Assembly: GCA_944332995.1 (NCBI GenBank)
Contig: CALVKR010000001.1
Location: forward strand, 62,001-126,000
Length of the DNA stretch: 64,000 nucleotides
Direction: 5' to 3'
Source of the DNA: an uncultured Clostridia bacterium
GTDB lineage: Bacteria > Bacillota > Clostridia > Christensenellales > CAG-917
Positions 1 to 9,721 of the stretch are shown piece after piece. The position numbers were made by a program, and so were the translations under genes. The notes beneath the pieces are model-generated. The model did no database searches. It had not been told where the DNA came from and saw only the letters and a list, made by a program, of their open reading frames with translations. Numbering within the stretch: position 1 is the first letter of the stretch; each line of letters opens with the position of its first letter.

Positions 1-381
1 GCCGTTTTCCAAAAGGTATTTTCTCAGTTCTACGTTTTTGGTATTGGGCGAAAGTACATAGTTTTTGACTCTCGACGGCGCATTGGTCAATATGTTTATT
101 ATCTCGAGTCCGCCCATACCGGCAATAACGACGTTATCTATACCGTCAAGCTCCACGCCGCTAAGTCCGTCCGTGCAAACGGCCTCAATTTCAACCCCAC
201 AGCTTTTGGCAAGCTCTATCGCCTTATTCAGGCTCGGTTCGCTTATGTCCGTCGCCACCACTCTCTTAAAGCCGTCCAGCTTAGCCTTGACGCATAATTT
301 GCCGTGGTCGCAGCCGACGTCGCAAAGTCCGTCGCCTATAAGGTGAGAATATATTTCGTTTAATCTATATGTCAACAACAT
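1..381 (-). CDS. trmK: TrmK-like tRNA (adenine-N1)-methyltransferase, partial (3' end outside window)
   Basis: This is the first 127 codons of a class I SAM-dependent methyltransferase; the gene runs off base 1. The translation shows a SAM-binding motif I (DVGCDHGKL), an acidic ATDIS segment and a GMGG motif, the pattern of the TrmK family that methylates N1 of A22 in tRNA. The ATG at 379-381 lies inside the end of rpoD (10-base overlap), so the two are probably translationally coupled. TrmK directly after rpoD is the usual Bacillota arrangement. Function is inferred from motif plus context; the C-terminal half is not visible. Confidence 0.85.
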   Translation of the reverse strand, partial: MLLTYRLNEIYSHLIGDGLCDVGCDHGKLCVKAKLDGFKRVVATDISEPSLNKAIELAKSCGVEIEAVCTDGLSGVELDGIDNVVIAGMGGLEIINILTNAPSRVKNYVLSPNTKNVELRKYLLENG

Positions 382-1424
382 TCAAAATCTTTGAGCCTTT
401 TGAGCCTGTTTGGGTGACGCAGTTTTCTCAGCGCCTTTGCCTCAATCTGTCTTATTCTCTCACGGGTGACGTTAAACTCTTTGCCCACTTCCTCGAGCGT
501 TCTCGGGTGCGAGTCGTCAAGTCCGTAACGAAGACGAAGCACCTTTTCCTCACGGGGAGTCAGAGTATTCAACACCTGAATGAGCTGTTCTTTAAGCATA
601 TTGCTTTCCGCCACTTCGGCAGGCGACAAAGCGGAGTTATCCTCAATAAAATCTCCGAGATGGCTGTCCTCTTCCTCACCGATAGGAGTTTCAAGCGACA
701 CGGGGTCTTGCGCTATCTTTTGAATATCCCTTACCCTCTCGACGGAATATCCCACCTGCTCCGCTATTTCCTCGGGAGAAGGCTCTCTGCCGAGTTTTTG
801 CAAAAGCTGACGGGTTGCCCTCACCTGCTTGTTTATAGTTTCATACATATGAACGGGAATCCTTATCGTCCTCGCCTGGTCGGCAATAGCTCTCGTGATA
901 GCCTGGCGTATCCACCACGTGGCATAGGTCGAAAATTTAAAGCCTTTGGTATAGTCGAATTTTTCCACCGCTTTCATAAGTCCGAGGTTGCCCTCTTGAA
1001 TCAAATCAAGAAATTGCATACCTCTGCCGACGTATCTTTTGGCAATCGACACGACAAGCCTTAAATTGGCTTCGGACAAGGTAGCTTTCGCCATCTCGTC
1101 GCCCTGTTCCATGAGCTTGGCAAGTTCAACTTCTTTTTCAGCGGAAAGAAGCGGCACCTTGCCGATATCTTTTAGATACATCTTTACGCTGTCGTCCGCC
1201 GAGCCCTCAATCATCTGGTCGAGCTCTTCCGCTTTCTCCGTTTCCTGAGCAACGACGTTTATGCCCTGGTCGTGCAAAGCGTTAAAGACAGTCTGCAAGT
1301 CTTCCTCGTTTGCCTTGACGTGCAAAAGTTTAGACATAACCTCGTCTTCGGAAATCGAGCCCGCCTCTTTGGCGAGAGCGATGAGTTTGTCAATTTCAAT
1401 TTGCAATAGTTCATCTCTTTCCAT
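372..1424 (-). CDS. rpoD: Primary RNA polymerase sigma factor (sigma-70/SigA)
   Basis: A 350-residue housekeeping sigma factor. A region 1.1-like segment covers about residues 1-75 and region 1.2 starts at DDSVKMYL (77). Region 2, with the core-binding and -10-melting helices ([13 protein letters not shown], 164-176), lies at about 118-188. Region 3 runs to about 275 and region 4, with the -35-reading helix ([20 protein letters not shown]), at 290-338. The length is typical of a Gram-positive SigA. It follows dnaG after a 14-base gap and overlaps trmK, forming the dnaG-rpoD operon. The promoters seen in this window (TTGACA-like -35, TATAAT-like -10) fit recognition by this factor. Confidence 0.97.
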   Translation of the reverse strand: MERDELLQIEIDKLIALAKEAGSISEDEVMSKLLHVKANEEDLQTVFNALHDQGINVVAQETEKAEELDQMIEGSADDSVKMYLKDIGKVPLLSAEKEVELAKLMEQGDEMAKATLSEANLRLVVSIAKRYVGRGMQFLDLIQEGNLGLMKAVEKFDYTKGFKFSTYATWWIRQAITRAIADQARTIRIPVHMYETINKQVRATRQLLQKLGREPSPEEIAEQVGYSVERVRDIQKIAQDPVSLETPIGEEEDSHLGDFIEDNSALSPAEVAESNMLKEQLIQVLNTLTPREEKVLRLRYGLDDSHPRTLEEVGKEFNVTRERIRQIEAKALRKLRHPNRLKRLKDFECC

Positions 1425-1438
1425 ACAATGGATTCCTC

Positions 1439-3202
1439 CTACCTCTTGTCCTCTATATCGGATGCTCTTAATTTTCTTTGCAAAGCGACTATTTGCTGAA
1501 TAAGGTTTGATTTTTTAGCCATATCAGTTTCGTCTTCATACGTTTTCGTCAACTGCGCTATCCTCTCCGTAAGATAGGCGTTGGCAAGTTTTAACGCACA
1601 ATCGGCATAAAATCTTTCTTCAACGCGTTCGTCGCTGAGATTTTCATAATTGTTTATAACGGAGTTCATTTCGTCCGACTCCTCGACGTGGTCGAAAAGC
1701 AGACCTATCGTTACCGCTTCGCCGTTATCCTTTCTCGACTTGACAAAGTCGAAAATCTCTTTATGTATTTCCGATTTAAACCACTCTCTGTCAAGTAAAG
1801 ATATGTCGGCGTATTCTTTGTTTTTTAGCATGGCGTTTAAAACAAATCTTGCCGCCTTCAAATCGACGTCGCAAATTTCAAGAGAGGAATTTTTTACGGA
1901 TATTTCCTTTTCCTCAACGGGAGATACCATCTGTTCGTAAAGGGAATCCGTCGAAAGTCCGCACTTTTTTGAAACAAGTTCGACGTAAACGCCCCTCTGC
2001 GCCTCGTCTTTGATTTCCGATAATATTTTTACCGCTCCCGAGGCATATTTCGCCCTGCCGCTGACAGAGCGCATGTCAACGCCGTTTTCTATCTGAAGCA
2101 ATTTATAATCGTATGCCGGCATTGCATCCTTAAGCAACTTAAAAAACGCTTCCGTGCCATCCTTTCTCATCATATCGTCCGGGTCGTATCCGTCAGGCAA
2201 AGTGATGACTTTTACATCCATATCCGCATTCAAAAGAGGGTCGATATTCCTTATCGCCGCCTTTCTGCCTGCCTCATCGCCGTCGTAACATACGTACACG
2301 TTGGGACAAAGTCTTTTAAGCTGCCTTGCCTGACCGTCGGTAAGAGCGGTGCCCATTCCCGCAACGGCGTTTTTTATGCCGTGGGCGCCGAGAGATATGA
2401 CGTCCATATATCCTTCGACTAAAATTATATAATCTAATAAGGTGTCCTGCTTGAATTTTTTTACGAAATTTACGCCGTAAATAGTTTTGCTTTTATCAAA
2501 AAAGACAGTGTTGACACTGTTTTTATATTTACCTACGTCCTTCTCTCCGTGATATATTCTTCCGCCGAAAGCTACAATTTTGCCCATTTGATTGAATATG
2601 GGCACGATAATTCTGTTTGCGTAAAAATCTCTGCCGTAAGAGCAAACGCCGCAGGTTTCCATTTCTTTTTCGGAAAAGCCCTTGCTGTTCAGATAGTTTA
2701 TAACGCCCTTTTCGCTGTCGGAAAGGCCTATACCGTAAGTCTTGAGCGTTTCGTCGTCAAGAGCTCTGTCGTGCAGATAGCGCATTGCGTCCTTGCCTCT
2801 GACGGGGTCTCTTAACACACGGTAATAATATCTGCCTGCCTCGGTGAGCAAATTTAAAAGTCGCTCGTTTCTGGATTTATCTTTATCTACTAAAACAGAA
2901 CTGAACTCGGGAAGAATCATTCCCACCTTATCAGCCAAAACCTTGCAGGCGTCGATAAAATCGACGCTTTCCATTTCCATGACAAATTTAATGACGTCGC
3001 CCGACACGCCGCAACCGAAACAGTGATAATACTGCTCGTTTTCGTTTACGCAAAAAGAAGCCGTCTTTTCATGGTGAAACGGACAGCAACCGAAATATTT
3101 GCCGCCTTTTTTTTGAAGTGGTATGTATCGCGATATAATTTCTACGATATCGCACTTATATTTTAATTCCTCTAACCAATTAGAATCGAAACCTCTGTTC
3201 AT
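1439..3202 (-). CDS. dnaG: DNA primase DnaG
   Basis: A 587-residue primase that makes RNA primers at the replication fork. The start was set at the ATG at 3200-3202 (MNRGF...), which has AAAGGAA about 8 bases upstream; the open frame runs 31 codons further but that extension lacks family features. An N-terminal CHC2 zinc finger is visible (C40, H43, C61, C64). A TOPRIM catalytic core follows at about 250-325, with VEGYMD and the metal-binding CYDGDEAGR segment, and then a helicase-interacting C-terminal region. It is the first gene of the dnaG-rpoD-trmK unit, divergent from the ylbJ-like gene. Confidence 0.96.
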   Translation of the reverse strand: MNRGFDSNWLEELKYKCDIVEIISRYIPLQKKGGKYFGCCPFHHEKTASFCVNENEQYYHCFGCGVSGDVIKFVMEMESVDFIDACKVLADKVGMILPEFSSVLVDKDKSRNERLLNLLTEAGRYYYRVLRDPVRGKDAMRYLHDRALDDETLKTYGIGLSDSEKGVINYLNSKGFSEKEMETCGVCSYGRDFYANRIIVPIFNQMGKIVAFGGRIYHGEKDVGKYKNSVNTVFFDKSKTIYGVNFVKKFKQDTLLDYIILVEGYMDVISLGAHGIKNAVAGMGTALTDGQARQLKRLCPNVYVCYDGDEAGRKAAIRNIDPLLNADMDVKVITLPDGYDPDDMMRKDGTEAFFKLLKDAMPAYDYKLLQIENGVDMRSVSGRAKYASGAVKILSEIKDEAQRGVYVELVSKKCGLSTDSLYEQMVSPVEEKEISVKNSSLEICDVDLKAARFVLNAMLKNKEYADISLLDREWFKSEIHKEIFDFVKSRKDNGEAVTIGLLFDHVEESDEMNSVINNYENLSDERVEERFYADCALKLANAYLTERIAQLTKTYEDETDMAKKSNLIQQIVALQRKLRASDIEDKR

Positions 3203-3460
3203 CTCGGTTCCTTTGTATGAAGTGTTTACACTATTTAATACGACAAAAACGCAAATTTTCCTAAAATAAATTTTTAATTTCATCACAAATGTCAAATTTT
3301 ATTCATATAATATCTTTTTGCTGTTATATTTCAATCAAATTTATTATTTTTAAAAACCAAAAGCGAGGGATTGTGCCGATTAACATAAGGCACAAAAAAG
3401 GCAAATTGCATCGACAATGATTAAAAGCATAGCAAAAAAATTTTTGCATATAGATTTTAT
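3203..3460. promoter_or_regulatory. Divergent intergenic region between dnaG and ylbJ-like gene
   Basis: About 260 bases of AT-rich DNA that must hold promoters for both directions. On the minus strand a TTGACA (complement at 3289-3294) is a plausible -35 for dnaG, but its -10 is weak. A small inverted repeat, TTGTGCC/GGCACAA, lies at about 3371-3394 without a T-tract in the right place. No strong promoter can be assigned for the plus-strand gene. Confidence 0.3.
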
Positions 3461-4414
3461 GTGATTAAAAATAAAGCGATAGACGTAAAAAGTATAATTT
3501 TTATCCTATTGACGGTTGCGGTTTTGGTAGTATTGCTGATAAGTCCGTCGGTATATATACAATCTACGGTAAACGGGCTTAACATATTTGCGCTGTCCGT
3601 CCTGCCCTCTCTCTTTCCGTTTATGTTTTTTTCCACAGTCCTTACAAATCTCGGTACGCCTCTGTTTTTGAGCAAGCTGTCGTTCACAAAAAAACTTTAC
3701 AACGCACCGCCAATCTCCTCCTACGTTCTTTTCATGAGCCTGCTGTGCGGATATCCCGTCGGAGCGAAAATCCTTGACGATTTATATATGAAAGGATATA
3801 TAGACAGCTCCGACGTGAAAAAATGCGCCTCGTTCACTTCCACTTCAGGTCCTCTGTTTATACTCGGAACGATGGGCTCCGCCATTTTAAACGATATCAG
3901 ATTGTCGGTATTCGTATTGCTTGCGCACTACCTGTCCGCTTTTTTAAACGGATTTATCTACCGTGGAAAAACGAAGAAAGAATACAAATCGGTAAATTTG
4001 ACTCTCAACGTAAAGGACGCTCTCGACGATTCCATAAAGTCATCAACAGTGACTATGCTCAACCTTTGCGGATATATAGTCGTATTTAACCTTATCATCG
4101 ACGTGCTTTTAAATTTGAACGTCATCGGCTTTATAGAAAATCTTTCACACTCATCAGGCATTGTCGAGGCACTCCTCTGCGGAATGGTGGAAATGACGAG
4201 AGGCACGATTATGGTGTCTAAACTGACCCTGCCGGCTTTTGCAAAATGCGGCATGCTAAGTTTTATTATCTCGTTTTCGGGACTAGGCATTATATTTCAG
4301 ACGCTTTCCTTTGTCGGTGAATGCAAAGTCAGAAAAAGCGCCGTAATTTTGGAAAAATTTACTCAAAGCATAATTGCCGCAATATTGGGCGTTTTATTGG
4401 GGCTTATGAACTGA
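3461..4414 (+). CDS. ylbJ: YlbJ-like sporulation integral membrane protein (nucleoside-recognition/Gate fold)
   Basis: A 317-residue, very hydrophobic protein with about eight predicted membrane segments. The pair GYPVGAK (97-103) and TSGPLFILGTMG (128-139) matches the pore-like Gate domain of YlbJ, a sporulation membrane protein of Bacillus needed for mature spores. It is shorter than Bacillus YlbJ (about 400 residues). The start is a GTG at 3461 with no clear Shine-Dalgarno; the ATG two bases upstream is followed at once by a stop. It stands alone, divergent from dnaG. With gpr at 15741 it supports a spore-forming host. Family assignment is by motif; the transported ligand is unknown. Confidence 0.75.
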   Translation: MIKNKAIDVKSIIFILLTVAVLVVLLISPSVYIQSTVNGLNIFALSVLPSLFPFMFFSTVLTNLGTPLFLSKLSFTKKLYNAPPISSYVLFMSLLCGYPVGAKILDDLYMKGYIDSSDVKKCASFTSTSGPLFILGTMGSAILNDIRLSVFVLLAHYLSAFLNGFIYRGKTKKEYKSVNLTLNVKDALDDSIKSSTVTMLNLCGYIVVFNLIIDVLLNLNVIGFIENLSHSSGIVEALLCGMVEMTRGTIMVSKLTLPAFAKCGMLSFIISFSGLGIIFQTLSFVGECKVRKSAVILEKFTQSIIAAILGVLLGLMN

Positions 4415-4603
4415 TTGAAAATTTAAAAAATCTTTTAATATGGCTGGCGGTATGCTTTATTAAAATCACAAGCCGTATGAATAATTTGCCCCTGTTTTAT
4501 GCGCCTTTTCGGCAATAATTCTCCGCCGTAAATAACTGTGCGACAATTTAAATATTTTATATTAGAATTCGACATAATTTTACTTAATATGACATAAATT
4601 TTG

Positions 4604-4650
4604 TTTTTCACCTATTTTTCACCATTTTTTCACCTATTTTTCACCATTTT
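4604..4650 (+). repeat. Four phased 11-bp direct repeats (TTTTTCACCWA), candidate operator
   Basis: TCACC occurs at 4608, 4619, 4630 and 4641, exactly 11 bases apart, each preceded by a T-run. The array ends 11 bases upstream of a consensus -35 (TTGACT, 4662-4667). The spacing places each copy on one face of the helix, as for an activator or repressor array. Three GACATA words (4571, 4591, 4651) flank it. Confidence 0.7.
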
Positions 4651-4661
4651 GACATATTCTT

Positions 4662-4691
4662 TTGACTTTATTTGGCAAACATTCATATAAT
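4662..4691 (+). promoter_or_regulatory. Sigma-A type promoter of the sigma-region-4-like gene
   Basis: TTGACT (4662-4667) and TATAAT (4686-4691) are separated by 18 bases, and the start codon lies 40 bases downstream of the -10. The phased repeats end just upstream. Confidence 0.75.
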
Positions 4692-4730
4692 CAAGGCACT
4701 TGCAATTATTTTTTCCCCTCTGGAGGATTT

Positions 4731-5222
4731 ATGAATCAAATTTCATGGAGCAACACTGTAATTGTTGCATATTCTGCATTGCCGCAAATAGTAAAAACAA
4801 TCGATTTCGGTGTAAAGAGCCGAATTGACAGCGGATTCGGTTCTAAACATTTGAGAATCGGCATATCCACCGAAGACCTTTTGCTTCAAATAATTCAGCT
4901 TAACGAAGACAAAAGAAAACTGTGCAACCTAAAGTTTATCGTTGACAACGCACTTTCCACCCTGAAGAATACGGATTCGGAATTTATAAATCTAAGATAC
5001 TTCAAAAAAATGACGTTTCAGGCGATAGCCGACCAAACCGGCGTTTGTATAAGAACGATTTTCAGACGGCATATTAAGGCGGTAAAAAATTTTTGCAATG
5101 CATTGGAAACATTGGGATACGGCGAACAATGGCTGGAAAAGGAATACGGCAACATTGACGTACTCAAAGCAATAAAAAAGAGAATAGAGCAAACAAATTA
5201 TCTGACGTTCGGCGAGCTGTAA
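4731..5222 (+). CDS. Sigma-factor-region-4-like helix-turn-helix protein, unknown target
   Basis: A 163-residue soluble protein. The start at 4731 is preceded by TGGAGGATTT; the open frame extends further upstream across the promoter, which is not credible coding. The segment YFKKMTFQAIADQTGVCIRT (about residues 87-106) resembles the sigma region 4 helix-turn-helix, followed by a basic helix. No sigma region 2 is visible, so it is not a full sigma factor; it could be a phage-type transcription activator or a small regulator. It is a single gene behind an unusual four-repeat operator and may regulate itself. Only the DNA-binding inference is supported. Confidence 0.6.
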   Translation: MNQISWSNTVIVAYSALPQIVKTIDFGVKSRIDSGFGSKHLRIGISTEDLLLQIIQLNEDKRKLCNLKFIVDNALSTLKNTDSEFINLRYFKKMTFQAIADQTGVCIRTIFRRHIKAVKNFCNALETLGYGEQWLEKEYGNIDVLKAIKKRIEQTNYLTFGEL

Positions 5223-5573
5223 GGTATCTATAAAAACATACGTCCGAAACCGAACGCATTGACGCATTTATACTTTATTCGTTAAACAAATTTAATGTAC
5301 TAAAGCAAAATAAATACTTAAAACTCAAAAACGCAAACACCTAAACACCTAAGAGCCTAAATACATAAACGCTTAATCATTTTATATCATAATTAAATTT
5401 TAACAAAAAAAATAAAACAGATAAAAAATACAAAAGAAAAATCGAAAAATAAATTGCAATAAAATAAAAACGGCAAAACTTACGTTTTACCGTTTTTTAT
5501 TTTACTTTAACCCTAACACAGCAAAGGGCACAGCTCATTAAAATGCAATTTTTATCGTTGTGCGCAAGATATA
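5223..5573. terminator. Intergenic spacer with bidirectional terminator (stem about 5467-5498)
   Basis: Strongly AT-rich. A stem pairing AAAACGGCAAAAC with GTTTTACCGTTTT (one mismatch, 4-base loop TTAC) is flanked by A- and T-runs, so it can end both the plus-strand regulator and the minus-strand operon beginning at rluA-like. At 5319-5375 there are loose repeats of the words AAACRC and CCTAAA. No gene is seen. Confidence 0.6.
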
Positions 5574-6374
5574 TCAGGCAAACTTTTTCATGTAGTTTAC
5601 GTATTGAGCAAAAACTATACCCGGTTCTTCGAGGTCTTTGTTCCAACGCTTTACCCACTCTAAAGTGAAAAAGCCGTCGTAACCGTTTTTGAGCAAGGTC
5701 AAAATTGCGGTATCGAGAGGAATATCGCCCGAGCCCATCATCTTATACTGAGGTGCGCAACCTGAAATGACGCTGTCTTTAAGGTGAACGTATTTAATGC
5801 GTTCGCCGAGATTGTCGATGGTTTCGGTTATCTTTTCGTCGCCAAACCTGTAAGGATGATGCACGTCCCAAAGAGCGCCGCAAGCGCCGCCCACTTCGTC
5901 AAGGACGTTGGCAAGTTTTTTGGTGTCTACCATAAGACCGCTCGATTCCAACAAAACGGTAACTCCCTTCCCTTCGGCATAACCGACAACCTTTTCCATT
6001 TGAGATTTTAAAAGCTCGACGTCGCCGCCGTCACAATATGTTTTGTCGGTAGACAAAACTCTGACGAAAGGCACGCCCATGGATTTTGCAAGGTCGATAT
6101 ATTCCTTTGCCTCGGCAACTGCCTCGTCTTTCGTTCCGTGCATGGCAAGAGTTGCCGCCGACGTAAACATAGATATTTCAATGCCGAGCCTTTTGAGTTC
6201 CTGCTTGGTCTGTTCCTTATCTTCTGTGAAGGCTTTCATGGAGGGAGCATAAATATCTCTTGCAACTCCCCTGATTTCCACGCCTTTGTAGCCGAGATCT
6301 TTTGCTGTAGTAAAAATTTCTTTTAGGTCCCAATTCGGGCAACCCAATGTAGAAAACGCTAATTTCATATTCAC
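5574..6374 (-). CDS. Sugar phosphate isomerase/epimerase-like TIM barrel protein
   Basis: A 266-residue protein of the xylose-isomerase-like TIM barrel family (AP endonuclease 2 fold). Visible hallmarks are the first strand (LAFSTLGCPNW), GYKGVEIRG, a central LLESSG strand, GALWDVHHPYR with metal-site histidine and aspartate residues, VHLKDS and the final GFFTLEW strand. Such proteins usually isomerise or epimerise sugars or inositol derivatives using a divalent metal. It lies 5 bases after the acyl-CoA synthetase gene and is last in that operon. Substrate unknown. Confidence 0.85.
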   Translation of the reverse strand: MNMKLAFSTLGCPNWDLKEIFTTAKDLGYKGVEIRGVARDIYAPSMKAFTEDKEQTKQELKRLGIEISMFTSAATLAMHGTKDEAVAEAKEYIDLAKSMGVPFVRVLSTDKTYCDGGDVELLKSQMEKVVGYAEGKGVTVLLESSGLMVDTKKLANVLDEVGGACGALWDVHHPYRFGDEKITETIDNLGERIKYVHLKDSVISGCAPQYKMMGSGDIPLDTAILTLLKNGYDGFFTLEWVKRWNKDLEEPGIVFAQYVNYMKKFA

Positions 6375-6379
6375 ACTCC

Positions 6380-8038
6380 TTATGCCGTTTCGATTTTTGC
6401 GGCTTCCTGCAAATTGAGGATTTCGATTGCTTCTTCACGCAGCTTGAATTTTTGAATTTTTCCGCTTGCCGTGACCGGGAAAGCGTCGACAAATCTGATA
6501 TAAGTCGGCACTTTGTGTTTTGCCATATTCGCCTTTATGAGATCTTTAACTTCCTGCTCCGTCATGGTTTCGCCCTGCTTTAATATGATGACAGCCATGA
6601 CTTCCTCGCCGTATTCCTTTGACGGAACGCCGATGACCTGAACGTCGGATATTTTAGGACAGGTATATAAAAATTCCTCTATCTCTTTGGGGTAGATATT
6701 TTCGCCGCCCCTTATAATCATATCCTTAAGACGTCCGACAACCTTGTAGTAGCCGTCTTTATCGACGGTGCAAAGGTCGCCCGTGTGGAGCCAGCCGTCT
6801 TTATCAATCGCCTGAGCGGTGGCTTCCGGCATTTTGTAGTATCCCTTCATAATGTTGTAACCTCTCGCACAGAATTCGCCGGGAGTATCGGGACCGAGAG
6901 TTTCGCCCGTTTCGGGGTCGATTATCTTACATTCCACGCCGTCAAACGCTCTGCCGACTGTGGAAACACGTTGTTCTATCGTGTCTTTCGTCGTAGTCAT
7001 CGTGCAACCCGGAGAAGCCTCGGTTTGTCCGAAAACGATAACGATATCTTTCATGTTCATCTCGTCCACCACCTGTTGCATAACCTTTATGGGGCAAGGC
7101 GAACCTGCCATAATTCCCGTCCTGAGCGACGAGAAATCGTATTTGTTAAACTCGGGGTGCTCGAGCATTGCGATAAACATTGTCGGGACACCGTGAACGG
7201 CGGTGCACTCTTCGTTCATTATAGCGTCCATAACTTTTTTGGGGCTGTAAGGAAGCGGAACCATTGAGGTGCCGTGAGTTATGCAAGCCATAATGGCGAG
7301 CACAAGTCCGAAACAATGGAAGAAAGGCACGCAAATGCAAAGTTTATCGTGTTCGGTGAACGCCATACCGTCGCCGATTGATTTTCCGTTGTTTAAGATA
7401 TTATAATGCGTGAGCATGACGCCTTTGGGAAATCCCGTCGTGCCAGAAGTATACTGAATGTTTATGACGTCGTCGGGTTTAAGAGACGCTATCCTCTTTT
7501 TATATTCTGCGTCAGAAACCTTTGAGGCATAATCCTTTATCGACTTGAAATTCATAAAGCCTTTTGGGGTATTGTCGCCTGCATAGATTATCCTTTCGAT
7601 AAACGGCATCGACTTCGAGCTGACCTCGCCCTCTTTTGAATTGCAAAGGTTCGGGAAAAGCTCGTTTACTATGTCGACGTAGCTGACTTCCTTTGTTCCG
7701 TCCATCATGACGAGGAATTTTGTATCCGACTGATTGAGCAGATATTCAAGCTCGAAAATTTTGTAGTTTGTGTTTACCGTAACCAAAATAGCGCCGATTT
7801 TTGTGGAAGCAAACAAAGTGAGCATCCACTCGGACGTATTCTTTGCCCAGATGGCGATTTTATCGCCCTTTTGAACGCCGAGAGCCATAAGACCTTTTGC
7901 GTACTCATCCGTTTCCTTGTCAAACTCCTCCCACGTTCTTTCATAATTTTCAAGGGGGAATTTACAAGCTAAATTGGTAGGATATTTTTTTGCCAAATCG
8001 TTTATAACTTCACCAAGTGTCTTGTTTATAAATTCCAT
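6380..8038 (-). CDS. AMP-binding acyl-CoA synthetase (fatty-acid-CoA ligase type)
   Basis: A 552-residue ANL-superfamily enzyme that activates a carboxylic acid as an acyl-AMP and transfers it to CoA. The phosphate loop YTSGTTGFPKG is at 196-206. The A5 motif (GQTEAS), GWLHTGDL, the hinge region GRLKDMIIRGGENIYP and the C-terminal catalytic lysine segment (ASGKIQKFKLRE) are all present. The length suits a medium- or long-chain acyl ligase. It sits between the RluA-like gene (21-base gap) and the TIM-barrel gene. Chain-length preference cannot be read from the sequence. Confidence 0.93.
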   Translation of the reverse strand: MEFINKTLGEVINDLAKKYPTNLACKFPLENYERTWEEFDKETDEYAKGLMALGVQKGDKIAIWAKNTSEWMLTLFASTKIGAILVTVNTNYKIFELEYLLNQSDTKFLVMMDGTKEVSYVDIVNELFPNLCNSKEGEVSSKSMPFIERIIYAGDNTPKGFMNFKSIKDYASKVSDAEYKKRIASLKPDDVINIQYTSGTTGFPKGVMLTHYNILNNGKSIGDGMAFTEHDKLCICVPFFHCFGLVLAIMACITHGTSMVPLPYSPKKVMDAIMNEECTAVHGVPTMFIAMLEHPEFNKYDFSSLRTGIMAGSPCPIKVMQQVVDEMNMKDIVIVFGQTEASPGCTMTTTKDTIEQRVSTVGRAFDGVECKIIDPETGETLGPDTPGEFCARGYNIMKGYYKMPEATAQAIDKDGWLHTGDLCTVDKDGYYKVVGRLKDMIIRGGENIYPKEIEEFLYTCPKISDVQVIGVPSKEYGEEVMAVIILKQGETMTEQEVKDLIKANMAKHKVPTYIRFVDAFPVTASGKIQKFKLREEAIEILNLQEAAKIETA

Positions 8039-8059
8039 ATTTAACTCCGTATTGAATCT

Positions 8060-8782
8060 CTAATCGTATATATTGTTGTTTTTTACGGACAATCTCATAA
8101 ATTGTTCGATGTTGAATAAGTTCCACAGCGGCTTATCCTCGGGCGGATAAACCTTAAATACCAGCCTTTCTCCGCTGACGGGATGATTAAACTTTAACTC
8201 CACTGCCCAAAGGCATAGCGGGATTTTTATCTTTTCCTCGCCGTAACGGAAATCGCCTGCAATGGGATTGCCCATACCTGCCATCTGCACTCTTATCTGA
8301 TGACCTCTGCCTGTCACGAGATTGACGGCAAGCAAGCTGTAATTTTGTTTTGTATCCAATATTTTATAATCGAGCTCGGCATACTTTGCGCCTTCGGTAA
8401 GGGCGGGAACGATTTTCACGTTGTTTGTTTTAGAATCCTTTTTCAAGTGGCAAATAAGTTTTTTTTGCTTATCCTTAGGTATACCGCAAACGATAGCGAA
8501 ATACTTTTTTTCCACTTCCCCGTCTTTAACCTGCTGACACAATCTCGACGCCGCTTTGCTCGTTTTAGCAAAAACCATAACGCCGCCCGTGGGACGGTCT
8601 AGTCGATGCACCAGACCTAGGTATGCGTCGCCGCTTTTATTATATTTTTCGACGAGATATTGCTTTAAAAGAGTAAGCAAATCCTCGTCTCCCGATTCGT
8701 CCTTCTGAACGGGGAGATTTTGAGGCTTCGTTACCACCAGAATGTGATTATCTTCAAACAATATCTTAACGTCTTCTCTCAT
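8060..8782 (-). CDS. RluA-family pseudouridine synthase
   Basis: A 240-residue RNA pseudouridine synthase. The catalytic motif HRLDRPTGG lies at 59-67 with catalytic Asp62, and the later motif LVTGRGHQIRVQMA is present. It lacks the N-terminal S4 domain of RluC/RluD, so it resembles the short RluA-type or YjbO-like enzymes acting on rRNA or tRNA. It is the first gene of a three-gene run with the acyl-CoA synthetase and the isomerase-like gene. Start at the ATG at 8780-8782. Confidence 0.9.
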   Translation of the reverse strand: MREDVKILFEDNHILVVTKPQNLPVQKDESGDEDLLTLLKQYLVEKYNKSGDAYLGLVHRLDRPTGGVMVFAKTSKAASRLCQQVKDGEVEKKYFAIVCGIPKDKQKKLICHLKKDSKTNNVKIVPALTEGAKYAELDYKILDTKQNYSLLAVNLVTGRGHQIRVQMAGMGNPIAGDFRYGEEKIKIPLCLWAVELKFNHPVSGERLVFKVYPPEDKPLWNLFNIEQFMRLSVKNNNIYD

Positions 8783-8860
8783 ATAAGCTCCGTCTTACGA
8801 CAACTTTTTAATATGTATTGATTTTTTTTGATAAATATTTTATATAACTATTTTATTTTC

Positions 8861-9721
8861 CTATCTTTTTCCGAAAGTGGCAAATGCCGTGCAACCTTGC
8901 GGAAGAACGATGCCCTCGGAAGTTTTAAGCCCTATTTCGTCGGAATCTATCTCACACTTGGGCAAAGTGAGAGTTAAAATGTTTTTCATAACCGTCGGCT
9001 GAAGCCCGGTAGTATATGAATTGAGGCAAACAAAGAGCGGTTCGTCACTTAGGAGTTTTGCGACAAGTTCGATAAGGTCGCAAACGGAATCTTCTATCTT
9101 CCACTTTTCGCCGTTAGGTCCCCTTCCGAAACTCGGAGGGTCCAAAATTATGGCGTCGTAGCGTTTGCCTCGTCTTAATTCCCTTTCGCAGAATTTGAAG
9201 CAGTCGTCTATAATATATCTGACAGGCGCTTTCTCAAGCCCTGAAAGACGGACGTTTTCACCGCATCTCTCTACCATAGCTTTTGCCGAATCCACATGGC
9301 AAACCGAAGCTCCTGCGCTAAGACAAGCCACGGTTGCGGCTCCCGTATATCCGAAAAGGTTGAGGACGGATATGTTCCTTCCCGCCCCCTTTATGAGATC
9401 TATCATTCTCGCCCAATTTACCGCCTGTTCGGGGAAAAGCCCCGTATGCTTAAAGCCCATAAGTTTTAACTTAAACTTTAAGTTTCGCCAGCCTATGAAA
9501 AATTCTTCGGGCGTGTCTTTTAAATAATCCCAATATCCACCGCCGGTGGAACTGCGCTTATAGACGGCGTTTATTCCCTTATAGCTTCTGAGCGGCTTGG
9601 AGGGTTTCCAGATGACCTGAGGGTCCGGCCGTATAAGCAAAAGATTGCCCCATCTTTCGAGTTTTTCGCCGTTTCCGGTCGCTATTACTTCAAAATCTTT
9701 CCATTCGTCGGAATATTTCAT
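8861..9721 (-). CDS. RlmI/RlmK-like SAM-dependent rRNA methyltransferase
   Basis: A 286-residue class I methyltransferase of the COG1092 type (23S rRNA cytosine methyltransferase-like). SAM motif I is NLFGYTGAATVA and the catalytic motif IV is ILDPPSFGRG. It lacks the N-terminal PUA domain of full-length RlmI. The ATG at 9719-9721 overlaps the ileS stop codon in an ATGA junction; the longer upstream reading frame is internal to ileS. This points to translational coupling with ileS. The target base is not proven. Confidence 0.85.
   Translation of the reverse strand: MKYSDEWKDFEVIATGNGEKLERWGNLLLIRPDPQVIWKPSKPLRSYKGINAVYKRSSTGGGYWDYLKDTPEEFFIGWRNLKFKLKLMGFKHTGLFPEQAVNWARMIDLIKGAGRNISVLNLFGYTGAATVACLSAGASVCHVDSAKAMVERCGENVRLSGLEKAPVRYIIDDCFKFCERELRRGKRYDAIILDPPSFGRGPNGEKWKIEDSVCDLIELVAKLLSDEPLFVCLNSYTTGLQPTVMKNILTLTLPKCEIDSDEIGLKTSEGIVLPQGCTAFATFGKR

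Noticed and set aside
3371-3394. Hairpin between dnaG and ylbJ as terminator
   Set aside because: It is followed by A residues on the plus strand and by no T-tract on the minus strand, and no gene ends there.
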